64,000 nucleotides of DNA from Adiantum capillus-veneris (GCA_014529385.2 CM043945.1:150611241-150675240), one strand, 5' to 3'. Positions 11,193 to 23,902 are shown, numbered from the stretch's first letter. Notes: generated by a model from the sequence alone, not told the origin. Numbers and translations: made by a program.

Positions 11193-11208
11193 CCAGGCTC
11201 TGATACCA
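11193..11208 (-). other. Copia primer-binding site (tRNA-iMet)
   Basis: The coding strand reads TGGTATCAGAGCCTGG with no gap after the 5' LTR. This is the classical site complementary to the 3' end of initiator methionine tRNA used by plant copia elements. Confidence 0.93.
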
Positions 11209-11530
11209 TGTAAAGAATGAGGATGCAAGAGAGCTACACAAGACAAGCACAAAGCACACAGAGGTGGAAAGCTTCTTCTTCTTCTTCACAGAAAAGAGAG
11301 TACAAAATGACTAAGTGCTAAAGCTGAAAAGTAGCACATATGTACATGCGGTCACTAAGTGTGAACTTGCTAGAAGCGTACTAGGCTGGCACTATAAGTG
11401 TAGTCCAGCTGTAGAATCACTGGCAGAGATCCTCCGTGTCGGTCACCTAACGCGCCAGTGAGTAAATGCCGTAAGCGGCCAAGACCCGTAGTGGATGCCA
11501 GCTCAAGGTGTAGAGCTCGACATCTCAACA
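11209..11530 (-). repeat. Copia 5' LTR
   Basis: 322 bp, near-identical partner of 6313-6634. It would carry the promoter for the element. Confidence 0.97.
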
Positions 11531-11535
11531 ACATC
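11531..11535. repeat. Target-site duplication, right (ACATC)
   Basis: Second copy of the 5-bp duplication, identical to 6308-6312. Confidence 0.95.
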
Positions 11536-12930
11536 TCCTTCATTGACCTTTGATGCACGGACCATAAAAGCAAGAGAGCAGTCTGTGCCTTAGTCCATGC
11601 ATATCCGTCTGACTGTAGCCATTGACACAGTGCCAAGATCAAGACCCTATCATGCGCCTGCAATCCCACTCTATAACTCTATCGAAATCATTGAGCTTGA
11701 CCTCCCAAAAAGCACGATCGACTATCTTGCCTGTCTCTGGGCATTGGTTTCCTGAGAGTTGCATTGAGGAATGCAACAACGCTTGAAGCGTTATGCAGCC
11801 CCCACCCGTCAAATTTGAACTACTCCTGTGTGAGTACTCTTTTGACCAATGCACCAGCCCCATCGTGTTCACCCTTTCTATGAACTGAAGCAAAGAAATT
11901 GTGAGTCGTTTCGACACCTGTCATATTGAAGAATCATGCAACAAAATAGAATGGCCGCCTTGCTTTGAATTGTGACGCAGCACCATCCGACCACACCCAA
12001 TGTCGCTTGAGACTATAGCCGTGTCTTTTTAGCCATTCATTGTGCAAAAGAAAACAGTGCTGCCCAAACAAAATGTCATGTGTCTTATCGCTAGAGATGT
12101 AGAAGTGAGTCGTCTTTTGTATAGCACCAAGCGCATCATGTAAGTATGAAATGTGAACAAAGATTATGACCTGAGATGAATAACAATGCATTGACTGGAT
12201 CTCGTTCTGCACCTTGAAGGAGTAATTCTCTGTAAAATCCACTATAGACACCACTACATCGTCAGGAAAATTGACCAAACACTCCTTGAACTGTTGAGCT
12301 TGCCAACTGTACAAGTAGTTGTGTTTGATGAACTTCCCTAGTTTCCCTCGGAGCATAGAAATGAAACTCATTGGACTGAGCTGCTAAACCAGAGTTCTTT
12401 TCAACATTTATCTACACCTTCTTCATCCTTTTCTTTTGTAGGAACCTTGTCAAAAAGCTTGACAGTCATTCTAGAGATACCATCACTCTCTTTAACGGGA
12501 CACAACAAGAGCCTTTCAATCCCGCAATCAGTGCATGTTCCCGAAAGACATTTGCTATGGTGAAAATCACTATCACGGTTGGCTTTGCACATAATATAGA
12601 CTCCTATAGTTCTGTCAAGGACGAAAAAGTGGTTTTTGATGTTGTGCATTGTGTTATTCCACCACTCAAGATGCACACAAAACACTTGCAAAAGCATGAC
12701 GTTCCATGTAGCCCGTATCTTCCATGACGCATTTGATTTAAGCCTTCCTTCAAGTAAACAAGCTGAACATGGTATTCACAACAGCAGGTGTGTGGTCCTT
12801 CAACTTACGTATGAAGTATGGCTTCAGACCCTCAAAGCATCTAAGGGACATCCTAATCCTAGGATTAGCCTCCTGGAACCGCATGTACAAATCCCTCTGC
12901 CACACAAAAGACATTTAAAAATACTATAAA
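11536..12930 (-). pseudogene. Body of second transposase-like gene (WSDG..QFK family)
   Basis: Reading minus from 12930: NPRIRMSLRCFEGLKPYFIR; a Cys-rich segment (CLSGTCTDCGIERLL, ~12530); KLGKFIKHNYLYSWQAQQFK and VVVSIVDFTENYSFKVQNEI (~12250); THFYISSDKTHDILFGQHCF; then HWVWSDGAASQFKARRPFYF (~11960) and HRKGEHDGAGALVKRVL (~11860). These motifs mark an uncharacterised, repeatedly mobilised family in plants and invertebrates. The pairing of WSDG..QFK with a downstream GKG..DGAGA..K motif suggests a nuclease/transposase fold, which is inference. Stops break it between the sub-ORFs (12697-12401, 12371-11934, 11917-11639). Its 3' end continues at 6312-6050 beyond the copia insertion. Confidence 0.7.
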
Positions 12931-12944
12931 GTACTGAAATCTAG

Positions 12945-14230
12945 TTGCAACACTTACACACTAAAGCACTTTGAGGCACTATTAAGCACTTTGTAGCACT
13001 TTAAAGCACTCTAGAACACTTGAAAGTATTGTGAAGCACCACGTGGAACTTTCAAGCAACCTTTCATGCACTTTGGTGCCCTTTGAAGCTCTCTGTAGCA
13101 CTGTAAAGCACTTTGGGGCACTTGAAAGCACTCTGAAGCACTTCAGTGCACTTTAAGAGCACGCTGAGGCACTTTGTGGCACTTGATAGCACACTAAAGC
13201 ACTTTACCAGCACTTTGGTGCACTTTGAACTACATTGGTACCCTTTGGAAGCACTCTAAACTACTTGGTGGCACTTTAAAAGCACTTTCAAGCACTTTGT
13301 GGCACTTCTGAGGCACTTTGTGGCACTTTCAAGCGCTTTGAAGCACTCTCAAGTACTTTGAAACACTTTAAAGCACTATGCAACACTTTAAATAACTTTT
13401 AGGCACTTGAAAGCACTCTGAAGTGCACTAGGAGAACACTCTGAAGCACTTTGGGGCACTTTAAAGCAATTTAGGACACTTGAAAGTATTGTGAGCACTT
13501 TGTGGCACTTTCAAGCAACCTATCATGCACTTTGGTGCCCTTTGAAGCACTCTACAACACTGTAAAGCACTTTGGGGCACTTGAAAGCACTCTGAAGCAC
13601 TTCAGTGCACTTTAAGAGCACTATGAGGCACTTTGTGGCACTTGATAGCACATTGAAGCACTTTACTATCACTTTGGTGCACTTTGAACTACATTGGTGC
13701 ACTTTGGAAGCACTCTAAACTACTTGGTGGCACTTTAAAAGCACTTTTGAGCACTTTGTGGCACTTCAAAGCGTTCTGAGGCACTCTATGGCACTTCAAA
13801 GCACTCTAAAGTACTTTGAAGCGCTTTGAAACACTTTGAAGCACTATGCAACACTTTAAAGCACTTTTGGGCACTTGAAATCACTCTAAAGTGCACTTTA
13901 AGAGCTCTTTGAAAGCACTTCAGTGCTATTTAAGAGCATTCAGAGGCACTTTATGGCACTCCAAAGCACTTTAGAGTTTAGAAAGCACTCTGAAGTATTT
14001 TGTGGCACTTTCAAGCACCATGAAGCACTTTAGTGCACTTTGGAAGCACTCTGAAATACTATGAAGCACTTTTTAGCCCTTTCATGCACACAGAGATGCA
14101 CTTTCAAGCATTTGTAGGCTCTAAGTGATGCATATTAAAGCACTTTGAGACACTTATAAAGCATTTCAAAGCTTTTGCAAGCACCCAAAATTACTAAGTA
14201 AAGCATTGTGACACACTTTTAAGATATCAT
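12945..14230. repeat. GCACTTT-rich tandem field with ~460-bp higher-order repeat
   Basis: Nearly every 10-14 bases contain a variant of 'aagcactttgaagcact' or 'ggcactttgtggcactt'. A larger unit is also repeated: the stretch starting TGAAAGTATTGTGA at 13021 recurs at 13481 and stays alignable for about 290 bp, giving a ~460-bp higher-order period. It separates two parts of a minus-strand transposase-like gene and could be an expanded intron or an independent insertion. No ORF worth calling. Confidence 0.9.
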
Positions 14231-14278
14231 GGCTGATATACTTGAGATAAATCGAGGAGATGCACCACATGTGCCCTC

Positions 14279-14930
14279 CTACCGATTCTCTTTGACCAGA
14301 ATTGAAACACGATTTCTCTGATTTTCGATTGTTAAGGTATTGGTCCTATGCTGTTGACGTTGACACGTATCTAAGGGAAGTGACCCCTCCTCCATATCAT
14401 TTTGCAACCGAAAACTGGCTTCCGCGACATTTTGTTGATGAAGTCCTAATGCTTTCACAACATCATTATTGCTCATTACATTGTTAGCCCCATTGACTCC
14501 ATTGAGGCATGCCATGACAGTAGCCCGTTTTAAAAATAGCTCATTGTTTGAACGAGGAGTCTTCACCTCAGACAATGTATGACAAATGTTAGAGAAAATC
14601 AGCCTCCCAATTGTCTCCGATGTGGGTTGCAACACTGAGAACGTGAAGTTGTTGTAGAATGCTTCATTGAAGACCCTCGGAAAGCGCGTCTGTTTGATTA
14701 CGCCAACACTTAGAAACTGCCCTACAAATTTTCTTTGCCTCCTACTCATCAATTTCACCATCTTCTTGCGGTCGTGCCATCCTTTTTTTCATGTTTATTT
14801 GTTCCCTCTTCTTTGCAGCCCAATAGTTTTGTAGACTTGGCAGAAGATCCCTTGGGATATGCTGTGTAGCAGATAATAGAGGAAGGTATAGGGGGTTTGT
14901 ATTACCATTATGAGTATTATGTGATTCCAT
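14279..14930 (-). pseudogene. N-terminal part of second transposase-like gene
   Basis: Two overlapping minus ORFs, 62 and 160 residues, in different frames, consistent with a frameshift near 14750. The larger contains LFLKRATVMACLNGVNGANN followed by KALGLHQQNVAEASFRLQND, a helix-rich arrangement like the N-terminal DNA-binding-type region upstream of the WSDG..QFK domain in related genes. Orientation and order fit the body at 12930-11536, with the GCACTTT field between them. No promoter identified. Confidence 0.5.
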
Positions 14931-14994
14931 GTGGAACGTGCGAGGATGCTATTGACACGGCAATGAAAACAGTCAAAACAGTGCCATACTACTC

Positions 14995-14995
<1 letters not shown>

Positions 14996-15030
<35 letters not shown>

Positions 15031-15131
15031 TTTGTTGAAGCTGAATATGGTTGGCAATGAGGAGCTGGTTGATATGGCTTTGTGTTGCACCCGCAAGCAA
15101 CTGTAGTGGCTATGGAGGACTGAGAGAGGGA

Positions 15132-15185
<54 letters not shown>

Positions 15186-15300
15186 TTTGTTGAAGCTAAA
15201 TATGGTTGGCAATGAGGAGCTGGTTGATATGGCTTTGTGCTGCACCCGCAAGCAACTGTGGTGGCTATGGAGGACTGTGAGGGAAGGGGAGGGGGGGGGG

Positions 15301-15393
<93 letters not shown>

Positions 15394-15480
15394 TGTGACA
15401 GAGAGAGAGAGAGAGAGTCATGATCTCACAATCTTGCAAAGGCTTCACGAGCCCGACGGCGGAGGCTATGGGGGGGGGGG

Positions 15481-15567
<87 letters not shown>

Positions 15568-15570
15568 GTA
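14996..15570. repeat. (AG)n / poly(G) composite with duplicated spacer
   Basis: Four long (AG)n tracts, the last two preceded by runs of 11 or more G. A ~95-bp spacer beginning GGTTTTGTTGAAGCT is present twice (15028 and 15183, offset 155 bp) between tracts, with few differences. The Ser-Leu and Arg-Glu ORFs here are pure repeat translation. Confidence 0.92.
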
Positions 15571-16181
15571 CAAGAGGTGGAGGGACCCATTGAGGCAGCA
15601 CTACAGAGAGCCCAGAGGAGTGGCGACGAGAGGGAATTTAAATGTGCAGGCAGTTTTCTACTTTAAGATTTAGTATTAAAGTGAAATGGAATTTCCAACC
15701 CGCCTAAATTCCTACCTCTCAGCCAAAAAGATTTTACCTTTCCTTTATATGAAACGAAAATGAATAGCCCACCACCCATTTCATCTCCTCCAAAGGAGTG
15801 TCCACCTAAACATGCTATCACCCTATTGCAACCATTCAACTTAGCTTCCACTTCCTTCAATGCAAGAGAGAGCATTGGAGGCAATGGAGAAGAGTCAAAT
15901 TGATTGTGCACATTATGTTCACTACAAGTTTGAGAGTTTGAGTACCACACACTACTAGAGTGCTCAACTTTGGGGTCACATATGAACTTGCTTCCCTCAC
16001 ATTTTTAGCCATGAGTACTTAGACCTACACATTTTTCTCTCCTAGCCACAGTGTGGGCTCTCCTTTGCACCTATCATCACCACAAGTTGCGAGCATTTAG
16101 AATCACTTATCAGCCTAATACATAATACGTCACATATAAATTTAATCCCACAAGACATATTTGATATCCGAGGAGGATACT

Positions 16182-16229
<48 letters not shown>

Positions 16230-17700
16230 CTATGAAGAATCCACTTGATTCTCCAATGCACTAGTCATATGAAATATTCTCTCTAATTTTTCTATAAATA
16301 CACCACCAAATGTGTCAAATTTTAACCAACTTACATTCTTAGAGACATGTATTCACCTTAATCCTGCAAGGTTATTTTGTTTTTGGATACTATTTGTGTC
16401 AAGCCAATTCTTCTCAGTTGCTCGACAAGATTTGCAATGGTCAATCCTATAGATTTTTGGGGATGTAGCAATAGTGAAATGTTTGCAAGCTTGTCCACCT
16501 TGAGGAAGACATTCAAACACAAGTGAATGATTGTGTGTCATTATAGGATAAATTCCAATTCAAATTAAACTCGTTGCTAGCTAGAAAATTTCTCTTAGTA
16601 AGAAATAAGGGATCATCTAACAACATGGGGAATTCGGTCACCAATAGTCTAAACATTGAGTTGGTAAATCTTTCAAGTAGTTCATCTAAAGGAAAAGATC
16701 CTTATGATATCTATCACTCCATTGAAAAAAAATCAAATGCAAGATATCATTCCTTTGATAGCAAAGCATTGATGGAATAAGTGTGGATCAAAGAAGAAAA
16801 AATGGACCATCTCATTCCAATGAGTGCACAAGAGAGTTTTTCAATACAAAGTAGTTGGTGGATGATGTTGTTCCACAAGAATATAAGGGGGGTAATAGGT
16901 TGGATTTCTAGGGTTAGCCAGGTCAGTTTAGGCAAGCAGACATCATATACAAGATCAGACAAAGACTACACTGAAATAGAAACAATAGAGTGAGATTGAA
17001 GCTGGAATGTATATTCAAATAGGAAAAGTACAACTAATATAAAGTACAATAGTGGGAGCTAAGGAATGCTTTGAGCTAATGTCGAAAGAGTATGAGTACA
17101 ACTAGCTCCAAGAGTGAAAATAGACTAAACAAATTGAATAGACAAAGTAGAATCAATAGACCGATAGATAGACCCCGTCAAATGAGTAATGGGCTCTATT
17201 TATGGGTATCAAAATAGGCCTCTAATTGACTACTCCATGTATAGCTACCGCAATAACTAGGTTTGGTAACTACGAGTCTTTACTATTGATCTGATTTTTG
17301 ACTAGGGTCTATTGTTCCCAAATGTGTTGCTAAAACTTTTAAGTGTGCTAATGAAAATGGGTCTGAATCCACCCACTTTCCTTCTAGCTCACTCCTTTGC
17401 AACAATAGATTGGAATCTACTCTAGGTGCACCTTACTCCTTGCCAATTGAGGTTAGGCTTATCAGCTTTCTATGCTTGTGCACAAGGTTGCGTATCTAAA
17501 CACTTTTGGATGTCATCATTTCCTTTTATCTGGATCTTGCATATCTAAACAATATGTGGCTTTCATATATAAACACTATGTGGATGTCATCGTTTCCTTT
17601 TATCTCAAACTTTCTTCTTTGTGGGTTTCTAGATGGCCCGAGGTGGAGCTTGAATCACCAAATGTTGACACATACCGTGAGCATTGGTAGTAGCCGCATT
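15571..17700. other. Low-information stretch, no gene recognised
   Basis: AT-rich sequence with only short ORFs on both strands and no recognisable domain. A 'gggctctatttatggg' box at ~17188 and near-direct repeats 'gatgtcatc.tttccttttatct' (17508, 17583) resemble LTR-type sequence, but no paired LTR or primer site was found. Confidence 0.5.
16182..16228. repeat. (CT)n microsatellite
   Basis: Uninterrupted CT dinucleotides. No LINE end adjoins it on either side, so it would count as an unoccupied site under the targeting model. Confidence 0.95.
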
Positions 17701-20100
17701 ATTCTTCTGAATTAGTTGGTAAATAGCTTCTTTCTCCTTGCCTTTAGTCATCATTTCTACCTAATTGGGCATCAAAGCATTCCTGTCTTAATATCAACAT
17801 CATACAAAGTGTGTTTTCCTTTGTTAGCATGGATCTAGGAAGCTTATGACAAACTAAAGCTATATGAATCCACCCCTCTGGTAACATTTGGTTTTCTTTT
17901 ATCCTAGCCTGAAATAGTACTTCAACCATCTCTCTGAACTGAGGTTTTGATGCCACCTTGCTTGCAAGTTCCATATTTGGAATTTTGGGGGCTTCAACAA
18001 ATAATGGAAGTAATTCATTAGTAATATTAATCAGCTGCCTAAGCTAGTCCCTCCACTGGTGCATTTTGCTTTTGAAAGATGCAAATTAGCTGTGTCAATT
18101 CATCAATAGTAAACAATGTTGGGTCATCGTTTCCTTGTTTCCTTGGATCTTTATTCCTTGTTGGGTCTGATCAAACTGAGTCTGATCCTTCTGGTTCTAA
18201 TCTTGTCCTTTAGTTTTCCCCTTGGATACATTTGTCTCTTGTGTCCCATTGTGTTGATGACCACCAATTGCACTAAACCTTGTGCTAGAGGAGGTGGTTG
18301 ATCATGACCATCGTTTATCATCAATCATCATTGATATGATGGCTTGTACCAGATCCATCCTCCTGGTCGTGCTCATCTTCATTCGCATCATCAGGCTCCT
18401 GGTTCTTTAAGTAATCCATCAATGCTTGGTTGACTAAAGTATTTGTATATTATTTGGCCTCCTTATCCAGGTCAGACTTGATGGACCCGACTAGATTCTA
18501 CAAATCTTCTAAGTTCAAGGTGAGATTACCATGTGGATCAAAAATATCAACCATTGACTGATAAATGTACTTCTCCATACTAGACTTCTTTAGAGTGTTG
18601 TGAACCTTATGGAGTGTACTCAAAGCAGCGTGTTTTTTATTTAGCATACTTTCAAGTGCACCTTTTGCTTTGATTGCTTCCCTCTTCTCTTCTTCCAACA
18701 CCACATTGTCAGCTATTAGTTGTTCTATCCTCCTCTAATGATGAGTGGACATGAGGCGTTCATCCTTTTCTTGCTCATGATCAATCTCATACTTCAAAAC
18801 TAGATCTTTTTAAATGGAGTACTTCTTGTTTTCATTCTTCAGGTTGATTATTGGCCTTTTACTTATAGTTCCTCTTGGAGACTAGTCACTTTAGAACTCA
18901 AAATGGAGTCTTGTGCTTCCATCATCAGACCCACGGGACTTACGATTGGATTCCAGCTAGCTTGGATGGTAGAAACACATCCATCAATAATAGTGCCTTT
19001 AACATTCTAATCTATCCCATAGACTAATAGGGGAGGTTCATATGTCACCAATAGCTTCTCAAATGTTTTCAGTACCAAATTTCCCTACATAGGTTTCTTC
19101 TGTAGTCACTTGCAACCGATTTGGTCCAAACTATTGAATAATTGTGTATACTACTAGAGCTATCTGAGTCTGAGAATTATTGGCATGCATGTTATCTTTT
19201 CTCTTGTCAGTAAAAGTGTCTTTATCCACAATGGCATCCGGTGAAGTACTTGGAAATTTGATCTCCTTGTATACTAAGGTGCCCCATTTTTTAGTTTTGC
19301 TAGTGGATGTATTCTATTGGGTTGATGTTGTCGTCTTTAGCTTAGCCTGAAGTTGTGCCATCAAATGTGTTGTTTTTTTTCTTCTTGGCTCTAATGTTCC
19401 TACTTTTGATTAAGCTGTTGTTCTTTGTAAACCAGATGACATTAGAGCCCATTCCTTCCCTTTTCTATGTGTGATCTATTTGTCACCTGACCCTCTTTAG
19501 TCTCTTGTTGACTTGTCTTATTACCTTCAATCTTGGTACCTAGAACTTTTTTCCATACTGTTATGGCATTAATGTGAGCCGGAATGCAAGTTTTCTAGTA
19601 CAAAAATTCCCAAGCATACCATGCCTTGAGGAGATTTTGAGTATTCACCTTAGCGGTATGTTGTATGAGGATATTGTGCAAAAACATACTCAAATTGATG
19701 TTAGCCTATGGGTTCTTGATTTGAGCTAATAACATACTGAATAATTTCTCATACACATAAGTGGGGTTATTCTTCAAATTGATAGCTTCTACTACAAACT
19801 TGTAAATTGGCTTGCATTCCAATGTTGCTACTAGAATCCACCAAACACCAGTCTTTCTCCTCTTCTTTGCATGAGCATCTTCTTCTAGAACATTGTTGAC
19901 TTCATCAGCTAAGCATGGTGTGGCATTAGTCAAAAATGGAAAATGAGAAATGTGGGAAAGCACTATTGTTGTGGCATGTACTGGTCTGCCACCATTAATT
20001 TCAGCAATGCCTATGTTTGGATTGAAAGTATCAAAAACCTGTTGAATGATCTCTACATCAAAATTAATTCTGGTAGATTTCAATACTACCTTCATATTAG
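17700..20100 (-). pseudogene. Decayed minus-strand coding sequence of unknown function
   Basis: Protein-like sequence in several frames. 20095-19706 has an open 129-residue stretch with an AHAKKRRKTGVWWILVATLE motif. 18704-18498 is a Glu/Lys-rich, probably coiled-coil segment (LEEEKREAIKAKGALESMLN). 17974-17744 contains KPQFREMVEVLFQARIKENQ. Stops and shifts separate them. It may be an extra ORF of a retroelement, because decayed integrase and gag lie just upstream on the same strand, but I do not recognise the family. Confidence 0.4.
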
Positions 20101-20739
20101 CTTGAGAAGTGACTTTTCATTCTTGTGAGCACATATCATTCTATCTTTTGGTGTGGCATTGAGCATTCTTGCTCCATAAGACTAAGCAGTGTCTCTACCT
20201 TTGCATCTTTTTCATCCATGGTTGCTTGCATCTTCTAAGACATTGACTGCTTTTGTTTCCCCATCTCTGAATCCTGTGAACAGTCTTGTGTGGAGAAAGA
20301 AAACTCACTGGATGATGACATCGCATCAAATCAAAAACACGTGGGGGGATTTGGTTGAACAACAGAGACAATTGGAGGAGAATATGTTAGCGTTGGACAA
20401 TTGGACATGTCGTTAGAAATGGCAAGGCAAGCTGTGTAGATGGTGATGAGACACAAACATTGGTGGAGGAATCTCTGCAAGCCAAGAAGCTAGGCATGCA
20501 AGTTTTTGAGGCTAAAGTGATGGATCACGCACTCTTTGCATAGTTATACAGATATGCACCACAAATACACCACACTCTTGCTACCTTGGATTTATGGCAA
20601 TCCTTTGTGATGTGGCATGCATGCATTGGTTGGTCCTTCAAATGATTACTATCAAGATTCTATCAGCGATGTGATCAAGAATATCAAGCCAATGATTGTT
20701 ATGCATTTCAAACCTATTTGCTGGTTTTGTAGTCCGATC

Positions 20740-21480
20740 CTGAATTGGGACCATACCCCCAACAAATCTATTGGTTTCTAAATATCCTCCACTCCTTCCT
20801 CAAATGATTTGATGTTGAAAGAGTTTCATTGTTTGACTCTAAATTGGCCTCATGAATTGGTCTTTTTGGGATTCCATTTGATCTGGCATAGCACAACTTG
20901 ACTTTGGTCCCATTGTAGACCCTTGGCAATAGTAAGCATGATAAGTCCTTTAGCCTAACTTAGCCATTAGAGAAAACCCAATCCACCTCATAAGTTCTTG
21001 ACCATGCAACTTTTAGATTAGGTTTCTTTGGGCCTAACTTTGACTGATAAAGAAACAACAAATCCCCTTTTTTGAATTCTTTGAGTTTGATATTACTATC
21101 ATGCAAGTGCTTTCTCCTCTATTGAACTACCTCTTTTTCTAACATAGCTCTCTATTTGATTTCATTTAGTCTCAGCAATTCATCCAATCTTTACTTTAGG
21201 TTTGCATTGAAATCCATACTATTCTCAATAGCCAATATGAGACTGGGAATTTCAAATTCCATAGGTACCACTACCTCTGTGCCACCATGAACCATCTTGA
21301 AAGGTGTCATCCGAGTGGTAACCTTGTGAGCAATTTGATAAGCACTGTGAGACTCATGCAAGAACTCCTTTGGCATATCCTCCATGGATTCATCATTTTT
21401 TTCATCAACCACTTTCATATTCTCATACATAACTACATCTTGCTTTATATATACCCTCCTCCATATTGCAGTCATCCACC
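20740..21480 (-). pseudogene. Ty3/gypsy integrase C-terminal fragment
   Basis: Minus-strand sequence reads HKVTTRMTPFKMVHGGTEVV then PMEFEIPSLILAIENSM (21191-21475). The downstream frame has the Lys-rich 'K.GDLLFLYQSKLGPKKPNLK' region (~21080-21000). This is the typical end of a gypsy integrase followed by the chromatin-facing tail. No RT or RNase H is attached, so the copy is internally deleted. Confidence 0.7.
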
Positions 21481-21899
21481 TTAACCATAAAATTCTTTCA
21501 ATGGACTATAGGTTCCAAAGTAAGAGAACCAACCAACATAGCATATGACCTCTCTAAGAGGCACATCAACAACGTGTCCATGGCTATACATATACTCCAG
21601 TATGTCTAATTTCATCAAAAAGTTCAAGTATAATATCATTTTGTTCATCATTGCATTCCTTATTGATAGATCCATTAGCTAACACATTACAAGTGAGCAC
21701 ATTAGTATCGTCACCCTTTGGCAAACAATCAAGATGATCATGCACTTGAGAAACCTCATTAGCAGCATCATTATTGTCTAAAAATTCATCCTCTTGATGG
21801 AATTTAGCTCCTCTTTCACATTCATGGTGCTCAAAATATAATCCTGCTTATGTTTAGCACCAGTATTGAATACATCACAAGAGAACCCATTTTATCATC

Positions 21900-22620
21900 C
21901 TTTTCCTTATCACATGGGTTTAGATTTTGAAGAGAAACTCTATCATAGAATTCAAGATTAGAGTTATTCATGTATCCACATCAATGCATTGAAAACCCTT
22001 TGGTTTCACATCTTCTTGCATTCCAAGTTCTTTAAGTTTCTCTAGCTTCCATTCTTAATGCTTTGCAGCCCTCACTACATCTTCAAAGGTTTTTGACCTT
22101 TTAAGATTACATTGCAGCCTCAAATTATCCCTCGAACCTTGTGTAAACAAACATTTGTTAAGTGTAAGAGGAGGAGTCTCACTACCCAAAGCAATACACT
22201 ATCTTTTTGACACAAAGCATTGAACTCCTTCACAAAGTCATCTACACTTTGATCCTCACCTTGCACAAGCCCTTCAATGGAGTATCATACGTTCTCTTGG
22301 TCCTCTACCTTCTTCAATCTCTTAAGGAAATCGTTCTTGACCTTATGATAAATCATCACCTAAGGAGATTGGGATGATTTCAACCAAGAATCATACTCGT
22401 CATAGCATGCTCTTCAATCCTCTTTCAAGAGAAAGAAAAAAATATTCATCATAAGCATTGGATCTTCCTTACTTGAATTCAAACAAGAAAAATCCATATT
22501 TTCAATGAACTCATTAGCATAAGATGTCAATTGAAGGTCGCTTGAGAAGATCCTTGATGGTGGGCACCAAAACACCATTGGAAAAACAAGAGCAAGGGGC
22601 ACCTCTATCGCAATGTCTCC
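21900..22620 (-). pseudogene. Decayed retroelement gag-like fragment
   Basis: Broken minus frames give YDSWLKSSQSP, then a GEDQSVDDFVKEFNALCQKD-like stretch near 22230, the pattern of the retrotransposon gag region. Upstream to 22623 a 69-residue ORF is probably part of the same protein. It lies upstream of the integrase fragment on the same strand, as expected for one deleted gypsy-type element. Confidence 0.45.
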
Positions 22621-22639
22621 CAATAGTGCTCAAGACACA

Positions 22640-23330
22640 AATTCAACACTAGAAACCGTATGAAAAGAACTCTGGTAAAACCACACCTAAAAATCAAGTG
22701 ATCTGTTGAGGATTTACAAGCACACGCCCACACAAAAGACCACCATAAGAACTAGGAAGCACTTGCCTTAAGCCTACATATGCCACAAAAATGTAAGCTT
22801 TCACAAATTACTCTACATCCCAAATAGCATGTGGGCTACCATATCCTGTACCTTGTAGGAAACAGACTATATCTATGAAACAAGCTACCATATCCTATGC
22901 CCTATGGGAAATAGGTTGTATCTCCTAAACCAAAACTTCAAAAGGGATGCTTTCAAGCCTTAATAAATCTCTGCATTTTTGCAACAAAATTTTTGAAGAC
23001 CACAAATTTCATATATATGCACCTCTATGTACAAGATTGGTGCGAACAACAAGCTGCCATGCACGACTACATGTAGGAAAGGCTAGTACTACATCAAAAA
23101 GTATGGGGAAGACACAACCACCCAAGACCTGCAAATTTATGATGTTTGGTTGAACCTTTTTATTTTTTTACATGATTTTTAGTTATATAAAGGTGGCACT
23201 TCAAAAAACTCACTAACGGGCACTTATGGTAACCTAATAGCTAGTGCTACACTAGCGACTTACACTCCATGGATATGTGCTTTTTAAGCAAGCTAAAAAA
23301 TCCACCAAAGAAAACCCGCACACCCTTTTG
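22640..23330. other. AT-rich spacer, no gene
   Basis: Contains a ~50-bp imperfect direct repeat 'ctaccatatcctgt.cc.tgtaggaaa' at about 22836 and 22886. No convincing ORF or LTR boundary. Confidence 0.5.
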
Positions 23331-23344
23331 GCACATGGAATCAT

Positions 23345-23870
23345 GTACATATGCATGAATTTACAAGAAACGGGTTGTCCGAAATGCGCGCAACAACGGC
23401 TTTGATCCATAAGTTCTCCTTCACATCAAGCTTCTTCTCAATGCTCATGATCTCTTCCTTCATGACTTCCTTGTCAATGAGTATCTCCCTCTCTTATTTT
23501 GTTGAAAAGGTAAAAATAGTGCCTTCCTTGTCAATGCTCGTGATCTCTTCCTTCATGACTTCCTTGTCAATGAGTATCTCCCTCTCTTATTTTGTTGAAA
23601 AGGTAAAAATAGTGCCTTCTAGAAGAGTCTCTTGGAGACTCTTTCTCCTCTTTCTATCTTCTCTCCCTCTCCTCTTGCTCATGTGGAGAAAAACTATGTT
23701 TGCTTTTCTCCATTGTTCTTCCATCTCCTTCATCCAAGCTTTTATTTCTATCCCTAATGCTGAAATGCACTTGTTTGCAAGCTCAAATTTTCCCTTGCTA
23801 GCCATTGGTGTAAATGGGGAAGACATTCTCCTTTCTTGGATTATGTTTGTGGCTCTCTCCATCTTATCTC
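23345..23870 (-). pseudogene. LINE ORF1 fragment (copy M1)
   Basis: Minus frame begins MERATNIIQERRMSSPFTPM and runs through a charged, coiled-coil-like segment (IEIKAWMKEMEEQWRKANI). The MSSP start and Trp/Glu-rich coil resemble ORF1 of copy L7 at 52212. Its N-terminal half is followed by a 93-bp in-frame duplication (23438-23530, 23531-23623), each copy ending in a stop. There is no RRM-like domain and no ORF2. Confidence 0.5.
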
Positions 23871-23894
23871 AAAGATTCCCCATAAATGTGTTGG

Positions 23895-23902
23895 GTGTGT
23901 AG

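Larger units (their letters stand above)
6313..11530 (-). mobile_element. Complete young Ty1/copia retrotransposon
   Basis: 5,218-bp element on minus with two 322-bp LTRs (TGTTGAG...TTTACA on the coding strand) that differ at only two positions, a 5-bp duplication ACATC, a tRNA-iMet primer site abutting the 5' LTR, a polypurine tract abutting the 3' LTR, and one uninterrupted gag-pol ORF of 1,449 codons. About 0.6% LTR divergence and an intact frame suggest recent insertion and possible activity. It interrupts a decayed transposase-like gene on the same strand. Confidence 0.97.

Noticed and set aside
15110-15601. Long Ser-Leu ORFs and Arg-Glu ORFs
   Set aside because: They are translations of (CT)n and (AG)n in different frames. 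The same applies at 23869-24292, 44893-45168, 51917-52209, 56955-57206 and 62795-63102.
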